38,435 bases of DNA from a virus, in IMG/VR virus record IMGVR_UViG_3300022074_000131, positions 1 to 38,435 of that record, one strand, 5' to 3'. The notes beneath the pieces were generated by a model. The model was not told the origin of the DNA. It did not search any database and saw only the letters and a list, made by a program, of their open reading frames with translations. The position numbers and the translations under genes were made by a program. The number at the start of each line of letters is the position of its first letter. The first letter of the stretch is position 1. This document shows, piece by piece, positions 23,432 through 32,890 of this stretch.

Positions 23432-25297
23432 TTAAAACCAATTCTCAATTGCTGCTGCACCAAGTCTACCAATTAAACCACCAACTGCCGTTTTTGCTGC
23501 TGAACTCTTTTGTGATTCAGCTAGTTTGTCGGATGCTTCTGCAGATATTTCAGCTACAGCAATCTGCACACTTCTATCTAATTCATTTTCTGCAGACTCC
23601 CATGCCCACTCCATTGTATCTGCATAGTAGTTCCACAAGTTATCATATGCAGTTTTACTAATATCCAACACTGCTGCTGCATTTAATTCGTTAGCACGAT
23701 TGATTGCTGCAGTATCTGCCGTAGCAATCTGCCTACGCCACTGTGCATTTGCCTGTGCAATCACAAGCTGGTTTTGTGCATTGAACTGGTCACGTTGATT
23801 ATTCAGTTCAGCGTTAAATCTGTTTACTGTATTAACCTGACCTGCATTGAACTGCTCTTGTGCATTACGCTGTGTCGCATTAAATTGAGATGTTTGAGAA
23901 GCCAGATTAGCAAAGAACTGGTCTACTTGATTTTGTGAAGCCGCATTAAATTGACGTGCTGCATTTTCAGCAGCTTGATCTGTAAACAATGCTTGCACAC
24001 GTTGCTGTGACTTAAACAACTCAGTCTGCTGTTGGTTAGATAAATTAGCCATGTCAATCTGCAAGAAACTTTCAGCATTTCTTACAGCAGCCTGTTGACG
24101 ATTGTTTAGATTAGCTGTGTCTAATTGTGCCAGTGCAGCAGCTTCAGCCATTACAAGAGCCTGCCTGTTTGACAAGTTATTCAAGTTCATTGTGTTAGCG
24201 GCACGTGAGTTTTCTAACTGTACCTGCTGTTCTGCTGTAAAGTTCTGATTGGCAATATCACTAATCTTGGCTGCGTTCATTACCTTCGTTTGAAAGGTTT
24301 GATCAAACTCCATACCAGCAAACTTAGCACGTTGCTCTGCAGCCAGCATTGCGGCTTGTTGTCTGTTAGATAAGTTCTGTGCCTCAAACTGTGCAATAGT
24401 CTTTGCATCTGCCATTGCAATAGGCATTGCAGACTCCATAGCAGCCTGTACAACGGCCTGACCAGCAAGAGATGATGCACCTAGCCCACGAGCAGCCATA
24501 GTTGATGTAGCGGCTCTCATGGCTCCTGCAGCCCATGCTGGTGTAGCACCGCCTTGGAACTGCTGCATCAAACCATCTAGCTGTTGTGCCACCATTGCTT
24601 GCGCTGATGGATTACCCTGTGCGGCTGCAGCATCTGTTTGTGCTGTAACTGCAGCAGCTTTTGCAGCATCTACACCTGTACCACTGATAAGTTCGCCCTG
24701 CTGAATTTGTCTTTGCACAGGATTGTTAATTAAAATAGCATTACCTTGTGCTGCTTGTACGTTGCCTACTGAACTTTGTGTCTGCTGTGCAGCAGTTACC
24801 TGTAGTCTAGGGTCATTTGGATCTGACTGTGCCGCTTGTGTGGCTGCTACTACGGCATCAACATTTGCTGCTGCTGTGTCTGCTTGAAATGTATTAGCAC
24901 CTGTTTGTGTAGGCACTGTTGCCGTAGTAGTACCTGCTGTAGATGTAGGCACCTGTACACTACCTGTAAGTGTTCCTGTACCTTGCGCAACTTCTTGGCT
25001 TGCGTCAGTGGGAGTTAATACCGCTTGCGTTACCCCACCTGCAGGCACAGTAGGGTCCATAGCTTGTTGAACAGAGTAATCTTGTACATTCTGTGGCTGG
25101 GTGGTACCACCTGTCTGCATCTTAACCACACCACCTTTAGCCATCTGCATAGCTTTGTTTGTATAGTCATTCATCTTTTGTTGTTTCATGGGGTCTTGCG
25201 CAAGGAAGTTTTGGAACCCTTGCATATTACCTTGATAGCCCATAGACCGTGCTATCTTCTCCATGCCACTAGGTTTAAATGCTTTAAACATCGCCAT
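23432..25297 (-). CDS. Internal virion protein with 11/22-residue repeats
   Basis: This gene encodes a 621-residue protein rich in Ala, Gln and Asn. Residues 308-439 form six units of exactly 22 residues, several starting NLSNRQQ. From 449 to about 510 the period drops to 11 (QFNATQRNAQE, QFNAGQVNTVN, RFNAELNNQRD). Such hendecad repeats make long right-handed coiled coils. Residues 60-200 are a Thr/Gln/Ala-rich, probably disordered part, and a helical region and a Gly/Ala-rich end follow. AAAGGAC precedes the ATG. Together with its place this fits an ejection or inner-core protein that forms a helical bundle or tube. Confidence 0.6.
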   Translation of the reverse strand: MAMFKAFKPSGMEKIARSMGYQGNMQGFQNFLAQDPMKQQKMNDYTNKAMQMAKGGVVKMQTGGTTQPQNVQDYSVQQAMDPTVPAGGVTQAVLTPTDASQEVAQGTGTLTGSVQVPTSTAGTTTATVPTQTGANTFQADTAAANVDAVVAATQAAQSDPNDPRLQVTAAQQTQSSVGNVQAAQGNAILINNPVQRQIQQGELISGTGVDAAKAAAVTAQTDAAAAQGNPSAQAMVAQQLDGLMQQFQGGATPAWAAGAMRAATSTMAARGLGASSLAGQAVVQAAMESAMPIAMADAKTIAQFEAQNLSNRQQAAMLAAEQRAKFAGMEFDQTFQTKVMNAAKISDIANQNFTAEQQVQLENSRAANTMNLNNLSNRQALVMAEAAALAQLDTANLNNRQQAAVRNAESFLQIDMANLSNQQQTELFKSQQRVQALFTDQAAENAARQFNAASQNQVDQFFANLASQTSQFNATQRNAQEQFNAGQVNTVNRFNAELNNQRDQFNAQNQLVIAQANAQWRRQIATADTAAINRANELNAAAVLDISKTAYDNLWNYYADTMEWAWESAENELDRSVQIAVAEISAEASDKLAESQKSSAAKTAVGGLIGRLGAAAIENWF

Positions 25298-25300
25298 TGT

Positions 25301-25531
25301 TTAGTCCTTTTGTAATGCTCTATCTAATTTATCTTCAACACGGTGCAACGCTTCCATAACTCTTGCCATATCATCCCTCAGTTCGTTCTTTGTTGCATAA
25401 TCTTCACGTGTTCTGTTTAATAATATGTCTATGCGTTTTACTTCTGCCATCATTGACCTAAACATCCAGAACGCAGGTGCTATGACCAGCGTAAGGATGA
25501 CATTCCAAAACATGATGCTAGATATTTCCAT
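25301..25531 (-). CDS. One-helix membrane protein with coiled coil (holin-like candidate)
   Basis: This gene encodes a 76-residue protein with one membrane helix near residues 5-25 (IMFWNVILTLVIAPAFWMF) and a charged coiled-coil tail (RDDMARVMEALHRVEDKLDRAL). This layout resembles small phage lysis-associated or XhlA-like proteins. No endolysin is seen nearby, so a holin role is only a candidate. It is placed between the tail chaperone and the internal virion gene, with a weak ribosome site (GAGA). Confidence 0.5.
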   Translation of the reverse strand: MEISSIMFWNVILTLVIAPAFWMFRSMMAEVKRIDILLNRTREDYATKNELRDDMARVMEALHRVEDKLDRALQKD

Positions 25532-25533
25532 GA

Positions 25534-26103
25534 TTAAATCTCGTCAGGCCAATCATTAATTTTTGCTACAGCAGTTATCTTGTCATCACTGTCTCGTGTA
25601 TCTTCAAACAACGCCATAAAAGCTGCCAAGTCTGCTGCACCATTTAAAGCCGTTTCTATCTCCCCGCATTTAGTGCGAACAGCATCTCTATACGTAGTTA
25701 CTGAACTGGGTATTGCAGTTGATTTTTCTGCTTTACGTGTAACCATCCAGTCATGCACTGAAAGTTTATCATGTGCTGTGCGCTTTGTTTGCGCAACCCA
25801 TATCGTTTTTAGTCCGGGTGTTACAGCTTGATTGCCATCTTCATCCAAAATAGGATTGTCATCGTCATCGACTTCATTGATGTCAGTAAGAGAACGTGGT
25901 ATCAAGGTGCCATCAAGATTACGCCCACAGTAGAAACGATTGTCATAGGGTGCTTGAACTGCAGGTGGATTTTCCCATACGATACCGTATCGTTTTTTAG
26001 ATGCATCAGAATAACGCATCCACGTTTTTGGATGCAGTCTATTGTCAGTATCCCGCCATTCTTTACCCGGCTTTAAGGTTTGTAGTCCATGTTTCCACGG
26101 CAT
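25534..26103 (-). CDS. Phage tail assembly chaperone domain protein
   Basis: This gene encodes a 189-residue protein. Residues about 117-145 (HDWMVTRKAEKSTAIPSSV, then TYRDAVR) match the Phage_tail_APC pattern, in which a DWxVTR stretch is followed by IPxxxxxYRxxxR. The protein ends INDWPDEI, also typical. The N-terminal part is Trp- and Pro-rich, with an acidic loop (DDDDNPILDEDGN). AGGAG precedes the ATG. It follows the long fibre gene, and such chaperones commonly help fold or attach fibres. Confidence 0.65.
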   Translation of the reverse strand: MPWKHGLQTLKPGKEWRDTDNRLHPKTWMRYSDASKKRYGIVWENPPAVQAPYDNRFYCGRNLDGTLIPRSLTDINEVDDDDNPILDEDGNQAVTPGLKTIWVAQTKRTAHDKLSVHDWMVTRKAEKSTAIPSSVTTYRDAVRTKCGEIETALNGAADLAAFMALFEDTRDSDDKITAVAKINDWPDEI

Positions 26104-26114
26104 TCTATATTCTC

Positions 26115-29100
26115 CTATCGTGCATTAGCAAATTTAAATGGCTGTTCGGCAAAGGCGAGGTAGATGTATGTTTGACCGCTTGTATTTGAATCACTCAAAC
26201 TAGTACGCAATTTAAATCCATTACTTAAAAAATCTACATCATAATTTGATGTCATCTCAGCACTCGCTGTATCAGCTTGCAAAACCTCGTTCACAGGATT
26301 GTCTGGGCTTCTTACACTATCACGCAAATTCCAACCAGATGTTGAAGAAGACTCTTTGGTAAGGACAAATGAGGGCCGGAAGCCTAGAAAGACAAACGTG
26401 CCATCTGTGTTGCCGTTGCCGACATAGCTGCCGACCTTGCTATAGCCATCAACGCTGTGGAAACAGTAGGCTATTTTATCTGTGTCACTATTACCTATAT
26501 CAGAGTGATTACCAAGATACCCACCAATACTAAATACACTATCTGTTGGAACAGTGTCATTAAAGTGATTATAACCCGGATTATAAGCCGCACCTGTAGT
26601 TTCAAGATTTAACATATGAGTGTTAGCAAGAACATCAGGCACTTGCACAAACCAATTTGTACCGTGGTCTCTTGCTTTTGCTATAATTATGTCAGGAGCA
26701 ACAGTTAAGCCATGACCTACAGTTCCCGTTGAAGATCCTAAAGCATCCCAAGTGACTATACTAAACCCCGCATCGGTTGACGCCGATACAACCGACTGTA
26801 TCGAACCTTTTAAATTAGTAGACCCGTGTGTGTCTGTAGTGTTAACTTGTCCACCCATGCCGCTGTGTACATTACAATAATAGTACAAAGTTGGCGCACC
26901 GTATGCAAGAGCTATAACTGTTTTTGCACCAGACGAACCCGGTGTTCCTGAAGTCGTTACACCTACTGTATATTCTGAACCACTGCCATGAGTTCCGTCT
27001 GATGTAGTAGAAAAACGTAGCGGGTGTCCTGAGTTACTGCTATCTGATTGGTCAAATGTATATGTGCCACCTTCTTGTAAACTTAGTGTAGGAGCAAATG
27101 TAGTGTTACCATCAAATCTATATTTATTTTGTCCACTATCATCTGCAACTGTTACTGCGTATGTTTGTGTAGGAGATATACCGCCAGCTTTCCAGTTCCA
27201 CGATGCATAGGTTTGGCTTGATTCGTTTGTTTGACCAGATGGACCTGTTGTAAACCCATTCGCATCAAAAGACGTAACTTGTGTTGTTGAAGTACCTTCT
27301 GCAGATGTTGAATGTGAACCTAAATACTTTCCAGCACCACGAACTGAGTCGTGCAAAGCATGTCCTGATGTGCTTGAACGCTCTTTAATCCACACCCAGT
27401 CAGGACTTGCTATACCTTCTTTTGGAATGTTGTCATCTACTAGTGCAAGGTAGCCTGTAGGTGGTGTGTAGTAGAAACTGCCATAGCTATTGCCATCTGC
27501 AGCTTGTGCGCCATTAGAAGGTGTTTTATTACCAGCAAAACTATCATCTTGACCTAAATTAATTACTGAATGAGTTGCACCTGTGGCACTTGCTGAAAGG
27601 ATTGGGTAAAACTCTGTTCCAGTTATTGAAGTGACCGTGTACACCAAAGTATTGTTTTTATAAAACTTGACAGTCCCTGCATCAATATCAAGTGCCAAGC
27701 CCATTACGTCACCAGCGGTGTATGCTGTTCCTGTGTTTACCGTTGTACCGTCTTGTATAATCGTACCACTACTAATACCATTGTAGTTGACCGAATAATT
27801 AGTATTAGGATTGGCATCGGTAGTTAATAGTTCATTTCCAATGCCGTACATAAATCCACCCGCCCCAGATACAGACTCAAAGACAGTTTCCCAATACCAT
27901 TTCCCACTGGTAACACGAAAAGTTGATCTTGCATTACGCCACGTTCCTGAATTATGAGTACATCTTAAATTTCCTTCAGAAAATGTATGTGCGGAAGAGT
28001 AAGAATCTACCGGACTCAATGTAGCAAAGTTTTGTGTAGGGCTGTCGATCATTCGATCTTCTGAAGTTATACCAGAACTATCCCAATGATTGGTATTGCC
28101 ACTTGTATCTGCCCCAACAGTGTTAGTTGCGCCTGAACCTGTGCCTGTTTGTTTAAACTCAAGCAGCCAACCATTATTACCATAACTTCCTGAATATGTT
28201 TTTGGAATCCAGTAACCATTAGCACCCACTTGAGCAAATTCTGTTGGGGCAACAACAGCACCATCTATATTGTAAAATTGTGATATATAACCGTTATGGT
28301 ATCTTGTATCTTGTCCACCAGAACGGCGATTTATGGCGGCAGATTCTCCGCCAACATTCCATCCACTACTTGAATTGCTTGCAATGCTGCTTCTTTCATC
28401 GGTGGAAAAGCTAGTTTCTTCAACACCGTTTACGTACAACCTAAGTCTTTCTGAGGCGGTTGAAGCGGTGCGATCAAAGGTAATGTGAAAATTATAAAAT
28501 GTTGCAGGGTTTAAAAATTTTCTATTAGTAATTAACCTAGCTTGTGAACCACCCACATTATAGTTTACAAAAAGATATATTTGACCATTAAGAAATGTAA
28601 ACGCTGTGTTTCCGGGGCCGTCTACTCCAAATACAGTGTCATAATCATCAGAAGCTGATAAGACGTTAGTGCGTTTTAACCAAAAATTTACAGTCCATTT
28701 GCTTATGTCTGTAGGTGATGATCCTTGCGTTCTGCTTAGATAAGCACTGCTTCCTGCCTCAAAACGTAAGCTATTAGTTATGCTGATTGTATCTTGCGGA
28801 TGCTGTGCGCCACCTGAACCAATGTGTTGTTCTGCACCATTGCCTGTGTATAAGATAGTTTCAAAATGGTCATCAGCTTGGCTGCTTTGTCCGGGGCCGA
28901 TTGTTATGTCTGGTAGGTTGGATGTGCAGAGGGCTAAAAAACCAGTTGGAACCGCATACTCAAACGTGCCAATACCATTGGCATCTGAGTTTGCAGAGGA
29001 TACATCTTTACTATCTTGACCAAAGTTTATTGAGTAGGTTTCATTATAAGAACCGCCTCTAGTTAAACATACAGTGAGTTCCGTGACAGCATTTGTAAAA

Positions 29101-30407
29101 ACTGTGCTTACGTCCAAACCACCTGACCCAGCAGAAGGGTCACTGCTACCACGATATGTGCCATTTTTTGCAACATAAAATTTTTGATTATCAACATCTA
29201 AAGCAAATGAATAAATATCTCCGTTGCTTGTTGAATTGTTGCCTTGCGAGTTATAAGGACTAGATTGAGTTGAACCATCAACATCAACAGCTTGATTGTA
29301 GGTACTCATAAAAATACCTTTTGATTGGGCGACCTCATCAAACCCTAAACTAGCGTTCGACCCAAAACCAACATAAGTACCGCCACCACTAGCATAAGAA
29401 TCAACGTGAAGTTCCCAATACCATTTACCGCTTGATGGTATTGAGATTGTACCGTGAATACCCCTATTGTTTGTAGAGGTTGCTATTTTAAGATTACCTT
29501 CTGAAAGTGTGCCAAGAGTGCTATAAGCCAATGGGTTTAGCGTAGCAAAATTATTAGTCGGGCTATCCAGCAGAACATCATCAGAAACTATGCCACTTAC
29601 AGCCCAGTTGTTTCCGTTACCAGACTGGTCATCGCCAATATTTGTTTGCGCTGTATTGCCCTGAGTTGTGGTAGATGTGCCTGTTCCTTGAAATGTTAAG
29701 TGATAACCATTAACACCGTGACTCGTTGTGCCGTTGTCAGCATATTGCTTTGGCACCCACACCCCGTCTTTTGTTTCTCCAAAAGAAGTTGGATCTAATG
29801 CTTGACCATCAACCATATGTATTTCTGCCATATACCCATTAAAATATCTGGTATAAGCGGAAACGTAACGACCCCATCTTTGTTCTTGACCATTGGTGTT
29901 TACAGAAGCCATTACGCTGTTTAGACCCGGAAATGTTCCGGTATAGTCTGTTTGTTGTGTGCCATTTACATAGACTTTAACACGATCTGTATCTGTAGAT
30001 TGTGTGGTGTCATATGCAACAAGAAAATGATACCAAGAATTAGGGTCACGATATAGTCTTGGAGATGTTGGATTTGCGCCGCCATTTTGTGTGAATACTG
30101 CAAAATCATCACCTGTATCAAAAGCATAAGTGTTGTGACCCTGACCAGTTCCACTTCCAGTGTTTTTTGACGAAAATACAGTCCGAAAATCTCCGCTTCC
30201 TTGTGCAAGTTTAATCCATACAGAAAAAGTGTACCTCTTGTTGTCTGTTCCAGTTTGATTAGGGGTAAAAGTTAGATACGAACTCCCTGCTTCTTCAAAC
30301 CGCAAAGACTGACCAATGGTGTGATCATATACAGCACCACCAGCAAGCGCACCCCCCGGCGCACCTGTACCGCCTAGACCAGCTAAATTAGCTTGTAATA
30401 AACTCAT
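26115..30407 (-). CDS. Giant multidomain tail fibre with LamG, SPRY and cupredoxin-like modules
   Basis: This gene encodes a 1430-residue protein, a likely receptor-binding fibre. In order: a glycine-rich start; a LamG-like domain (about 33-245, RYTFSVWIKLAQG); a SPRY-like domain (about 300-490, SGKWYWELHVDS); a second LamG-like (about 545-765, WTVNFWLKRT); a second SPRY-like (about 805-985, SGKWYWETVFES); a block starting DWVWIKERSSTSGHALHDS (about 1003-1080); a cupredoxin-like domain (about 1085-1190) with His1128, Cys1178, His1181 and Met1184; and a C-terminal block (about 1200-1430) echoing the DWVWIKE type. AGGAG is 12 bases before the ATG. Domain names are judged by eye; adhesion to host glycans is inferred. 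Confidence 0.7.
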   Translation of the reverse strand: MSLLQANLAGLGGTGAPGGALAGGAVYDHTIGQSLRFEEAGSSYLTFTPNQTGTDNKRYTFSVWIKLAQGSGDFRTVFSSKNTGSGTGQGHNTYAFDTGDDFAVFTQNGGANPTSPRLYRDPNSWYHFLVAYDTTQSTDTDRVKVYVNGTQQTDYTGTFPGLNSVMASVNTNGQEQRWGRYVSAYTRYFNGYMAEIHMVDGQALDPTSFGETKDGVWVPKQYADNGTTSHGVNGYHLTFQGTGTSTTTQGNTAQTNIGDDQSGNGNNWAVSGIVSDDVLLDSPTNNFATLNPLAYSTLGTLSEGNLKIATSTNNRGIHGTISIPSSGKWYWELHVDSYASGGGTYVGFGSNASLGFDEVAQSKGIFMSTYNQAVDVDGSTQSSPYNSQGNNSTSNGDIYSFALDVDNQKFYVAKNGTYRGSSDPSAGSGGLDVSTVFTNAVTELTVCLTRGGSYNETYSINFGQDSKDVSSANSDANGIGTFEYAVPTGFLALCTSNLPDITIGPGQSSQADDHFETILYTGNGAEQHIGSGGAQHPQDTISITNSLRFEAGSSAYLSRTQGSSPTDISKWTVNFWLKRTNVLSASDDYDTVFGVDGPGNTAFTFLNGQIYLFVNYNVGGSQARLITNRKFLNPATFYNFHITFDRTASTASERLRLYVNGVEETSFSTDERSSIASNSSSGWNVGGESAAINRRSGGQDTRYHNGYISQFYNIDGAVVAPTEFAQVGANGYWIPKTYSGSYGNNGWLLEFKQTGTGSGATNTVGADTSGNTNHWDSSGITSEDRMIDSPTQNFATLSPVDSYSSAHTFSEGNLRCTHNSGTWRNARSTFRVTSGKWYWETVFESVSGAGGFMYGIGNELLTTDANPNTNYSVNYNGISSGTIIQDGTTVNTGTAYTAGDVMGLALDIDAGTVKFYKNNTLVYTVTSITGTEFYPILSASATGATHSVINLGQDDSFAGNKTPSNGAQAADGNSYGSFYYTPPTGYLALVDDNIPKEGIASPDWVWIKERSSTSGHALHDSVRGAGKYLGSHSTSAEGTSTTQVTSFDANGFTTGPSGQTNESSQTYASWNWKAGGISPTQTYAVTVADDSGQNKYRFDGNTTFAPTLSLQEGGTYTFDQSDSSNSGHPLRFSTTSDGTHGSGSEYTVGVTTSGTPGSSGAKTVIALAYGAPTLYYYCNVHSGMGGQVNTTDTHGSTNLKGSIQSVVSASTDAGFSIVTWDALGSSTGTVGHGLTVAPDIIIAKARDHGTNWFVQVPDVLANTHMLNLETTGAAYNPGYNHFNDTVPTDSVFSIGGYLGNHSDIGNSDTDKIAYCFHSVDGYSKVGSYVGNGNTDGTFVFLGFRPSFVLTKESSSTSGWNLRDSVRSPDNPVNEVLQADTASAEMTSNYDVDFLSNGFKLRTSLSDSNTSGQTYIYLAFAEQPFKFANAR

Positions 30408-30408
30408 A

Positions 30409-32886
30409 TTATGTTAATGCTCCTGATACAGAAACTAGAACTCTATTGTCACCCGTAGCAGCTTTTACAAAGTAACCCAAATGATAAACACCAGCAGTGT
30501 TTAGGCTAGTTAATGCTGTTGCGTTAATAGCCACCATACCGTTAGCACTGATCGTACCACCACCAGTGGTCAAGAAAATGTTACCTGATTGACCTTCTAC
30601 TGTGTTAGTAAATGTCAACTCATCATCTCCAGTTGTTGTAGCTTTAAAGTTATTATTATCTGCTAAGTCAAATGTAATTACATTACTACTAGGTGCGTCT
30701 GTTGTAATAGCATCTGTACCATCGTGACTAGTTGCTCTTCCTGTTACCTGCACACCTGCTGCAACAGTTTCTATTTTTTTAGAATCGTTGTGGTATAATT
30801 CTACTGCGCCACCATCGATAAACTTTGCCATCTCATGTCCGTCAGCACCGTCAATGTTTAATGTGCCAAGGGCAGTAATATGTCCGTCTGTAGCATCCCA
30901 TTTAATAACGATGTCATTTCCAGTGCCTACCCGTATTTCATCGTTGTCAGCCATAGCAATGTTATTGCCATTACTCGCTAGATCACTGGATAAGTTACCA
31001 CCAAGAGATGGTGCCGGAATAGCTTCAAGCTGTATTGTATCACCGCTGCTATCATATGTCAAGACATGATTATCAGTTTTTGTTGCATCTGCATCTAATG
31101 TAAGGTTGCCTATCGTTACATTGCCAGTACCGTTAGGAGCAATAGTTATTGCACCATTAGCAGCATCAGCTATAGTTATACTTCCAGAGTTTGTACCAGC
31201 ATTTGTATTTAATATTAAGTCGCCTGTACCATTAGTTGTAATGGTTGCATTAGCATTGCTATCACCAACACGAACGGTATCAGCATCTAACTGCACATCT
31301 CCTGTTCCATTTGGTGTTAAGGCAATGTTACCATTAGTGTCAGTTGATGTAATTGAGTTACCATCTATTGTAATATTGTCAATTACAGCAGAAGTAAACG
31401 TGCCAGCAGCAGCAGAGTTTGCACCTATTATTGCGCCGTCAATAGCACCGCCATCAATATCAACTTTAGATATATCAACTTCGCCAGTGCCGTTAGGTGT
31501 AAGTGCTATATTGCCATTTGTGTCTGTGCTGATAATAGTGTTACCATCTACATTAATATTACCAATAGTAGCACCACTGCCATTTAATTTTAGTCGTTCT
31601 GCTGCCGCACCGCCAGATGACATGGTTTTAAATATCATGTCAAATTCTTCTGATGTTGGGGTTAGACCACTAGCAGATGACTCAATGACACCACCAGTTT
31701 CTAAATTACCTGCAGCGGTTTCTGTAGAAAATTCAATGCCTGTACCAATGCCAACAGCAGGTGTACCGCTGCTTTGCGCTTGCAGTTTAAGAATATCAGT
31801 AACAGAATTTGTACCTGAGTTTTCTACGTTAAGTGTCACGCCTACATTGTGTTCGTGTGTAAGTGTCACTTCACCATCTGCACCCAGAGATACTACAGCA
31901 GCATCGCTGTCTAGCTTTAGATCGTTGCTAATGTTTACAGATGTCGATGCATCAATGTCTACAATAGGTGCAGTAATCTCTAACTCTGCGTCAGCATCTA
32001 TGTCTAGTTGACCGTCCGTGCTTGAGTTAATAAATATTGCGCTATCACGTAGCTGAAGTTTAGTATCGGTAGGAATGTCAATAACACCTGTTCCATTAGG
32101 GTCAAGTGTTATGTTGCCGTTTGAGTCGGTGGAAGATATTGTATTTGCATCTATGGTAATGTTGTCAATAGCGGCAGACTCACCGACTATTGCCGTAAAT
32201 GTACCCGCTGCTGCAGTAGCTGCACCAATTGTAGTATTATCAATTGCACCACTATCTATATCAACTTTACTTATATTAACTTCACCAGTTCCATTTGGTG
32301 TCAAGTCAATGTTACCATTAGTGTCAGTGCTAATAATAGCATTACCATTAATATTAATATTGTCTACGTCAAGATCACCAGTAACATTTGCTGCGCCTGT
32401 AATAGTAAGAGTAGTTGTGTCAATAGTAACAGCAGTGGATGCGTCTATATCAACCGTAGGTGCTACAAGTTCCAGTTCAGTATCTGCATCAATATCTAAC
32501 TGTCCATCCGTGCTAGAGTTTATGCTTAGTGCAGTATCTCTAAACTGTATGGCTTTGTCTGTATCAACTAATAAAGTTTCACCAAGACCATCAATGTATG
32601 CTTTACCATTAAGGTACATATCTTTAAACTGCAGTGCAGATGTACCTATGTCTAATGTATTATCAGTCTTTGGTTTTACTTCTGTTGAACTAGCTACAAA
32701 GTCTTGCACAGGGCCAAGCACAGTAACAGGCGCACCTTCACCAGCCGTGCCATCGTGTGTATGTCCACTGGTAGCATTAAAGGCTGATTCAATAGCATCA
32801 TATTCGCCATCAAAGTCAGCAGCATTAATTACATTACCGTCAGCAATATTATTAGCTGTATCGTTTCTGGTATATCCTGTTCCCAT
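30409..32886 (-). CDS. Repeat-rich tail fibre or spike protein
   Basis: This gene encodes an 825-residue protein made largely of beta repeats. The motif STDTNGNIALTPNGTGEVDI and close variants occur about six times, and a second unit (INSSTDGQLDIDADTELEL with VDIDAST) occurs twice. Such repeats suit a beta-helical or triple-stranded fibre shaft. The N-terminal 100 residues (GYTRNDTANNIADGNVIN) are likely the virion-binding part, and the C-terminus is a short folded end without a peptidase motif. AAGAAGGT precedes the ATG. Long frames on the opposite strand here come from the repeats. Confidence 0.7.
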   Translation of the reverse strand: MGTGYTRNDTANNIADGNVINAADFDGEYDAIESAFNATSGHTHDGTAGEGAPVTVLGPVQDFVASSTEVKPKTDNTLDIGTSALQFKDMYLNGKAYIDGLGETLLVDTDKAIQFRDTALSINSSTDGQLDIDADTELELVAPTVDIDASTAVTIDTTTLTITGAANVTGDLDVDNININGNAIISTDTNGNIDLTPNGTGEVNISKVDIDSGAIDNTTIGAATAAAGTFTAIVGESAAIDNITIDANTISSTDSNGNITLDPNGTGVIDIPTDTKLQLRDSAIFINSSTDGQLDIDADAELEITAPIVDIDASTSVNISNDLKLDSDAAVVSLGADGEVTLTHEHNVGVTLNVENSGTNSVTDILKLQAQSSGTPAVGIGTGIEFSTETAAGNLETGGVIESSASGLTPTSEEFDMIFKTMSSGGAAAERLKLNGSGATIGNINVDGNTIISTDTNGNIALTPNGTGEVDISKVDIDGGAIDGAIIGANSAAAGTFTSAVIDNITIDGNSITSTDTNGNIALTPNGTGDVQLDADTVRVGDSNANATITTNGTGDLILNTNAGTNSGSITIADAANGAITIAPNGTGNVTIGNLTLDADATKTDNHVLTYDSSGDTIQLEAIPAPSLGGNLSSDLASNGNNIAMADNDEIRVGTGNDIVIKWDATDGHITALGTLNIDGADGHEMAKFIDGGAVELYHNDSKKIETVAAGVQVTGRATSHDGTDAITTDAPSSNVITFDLADNNNFKATTTGDDELTFTNTVEGQSGNIFLTTGGGTISANGMVAINATALTSLNTAGVYHLGYFVKAATGDNRVLVSVSGALT

Positions 32887-32890
32887 AGTT

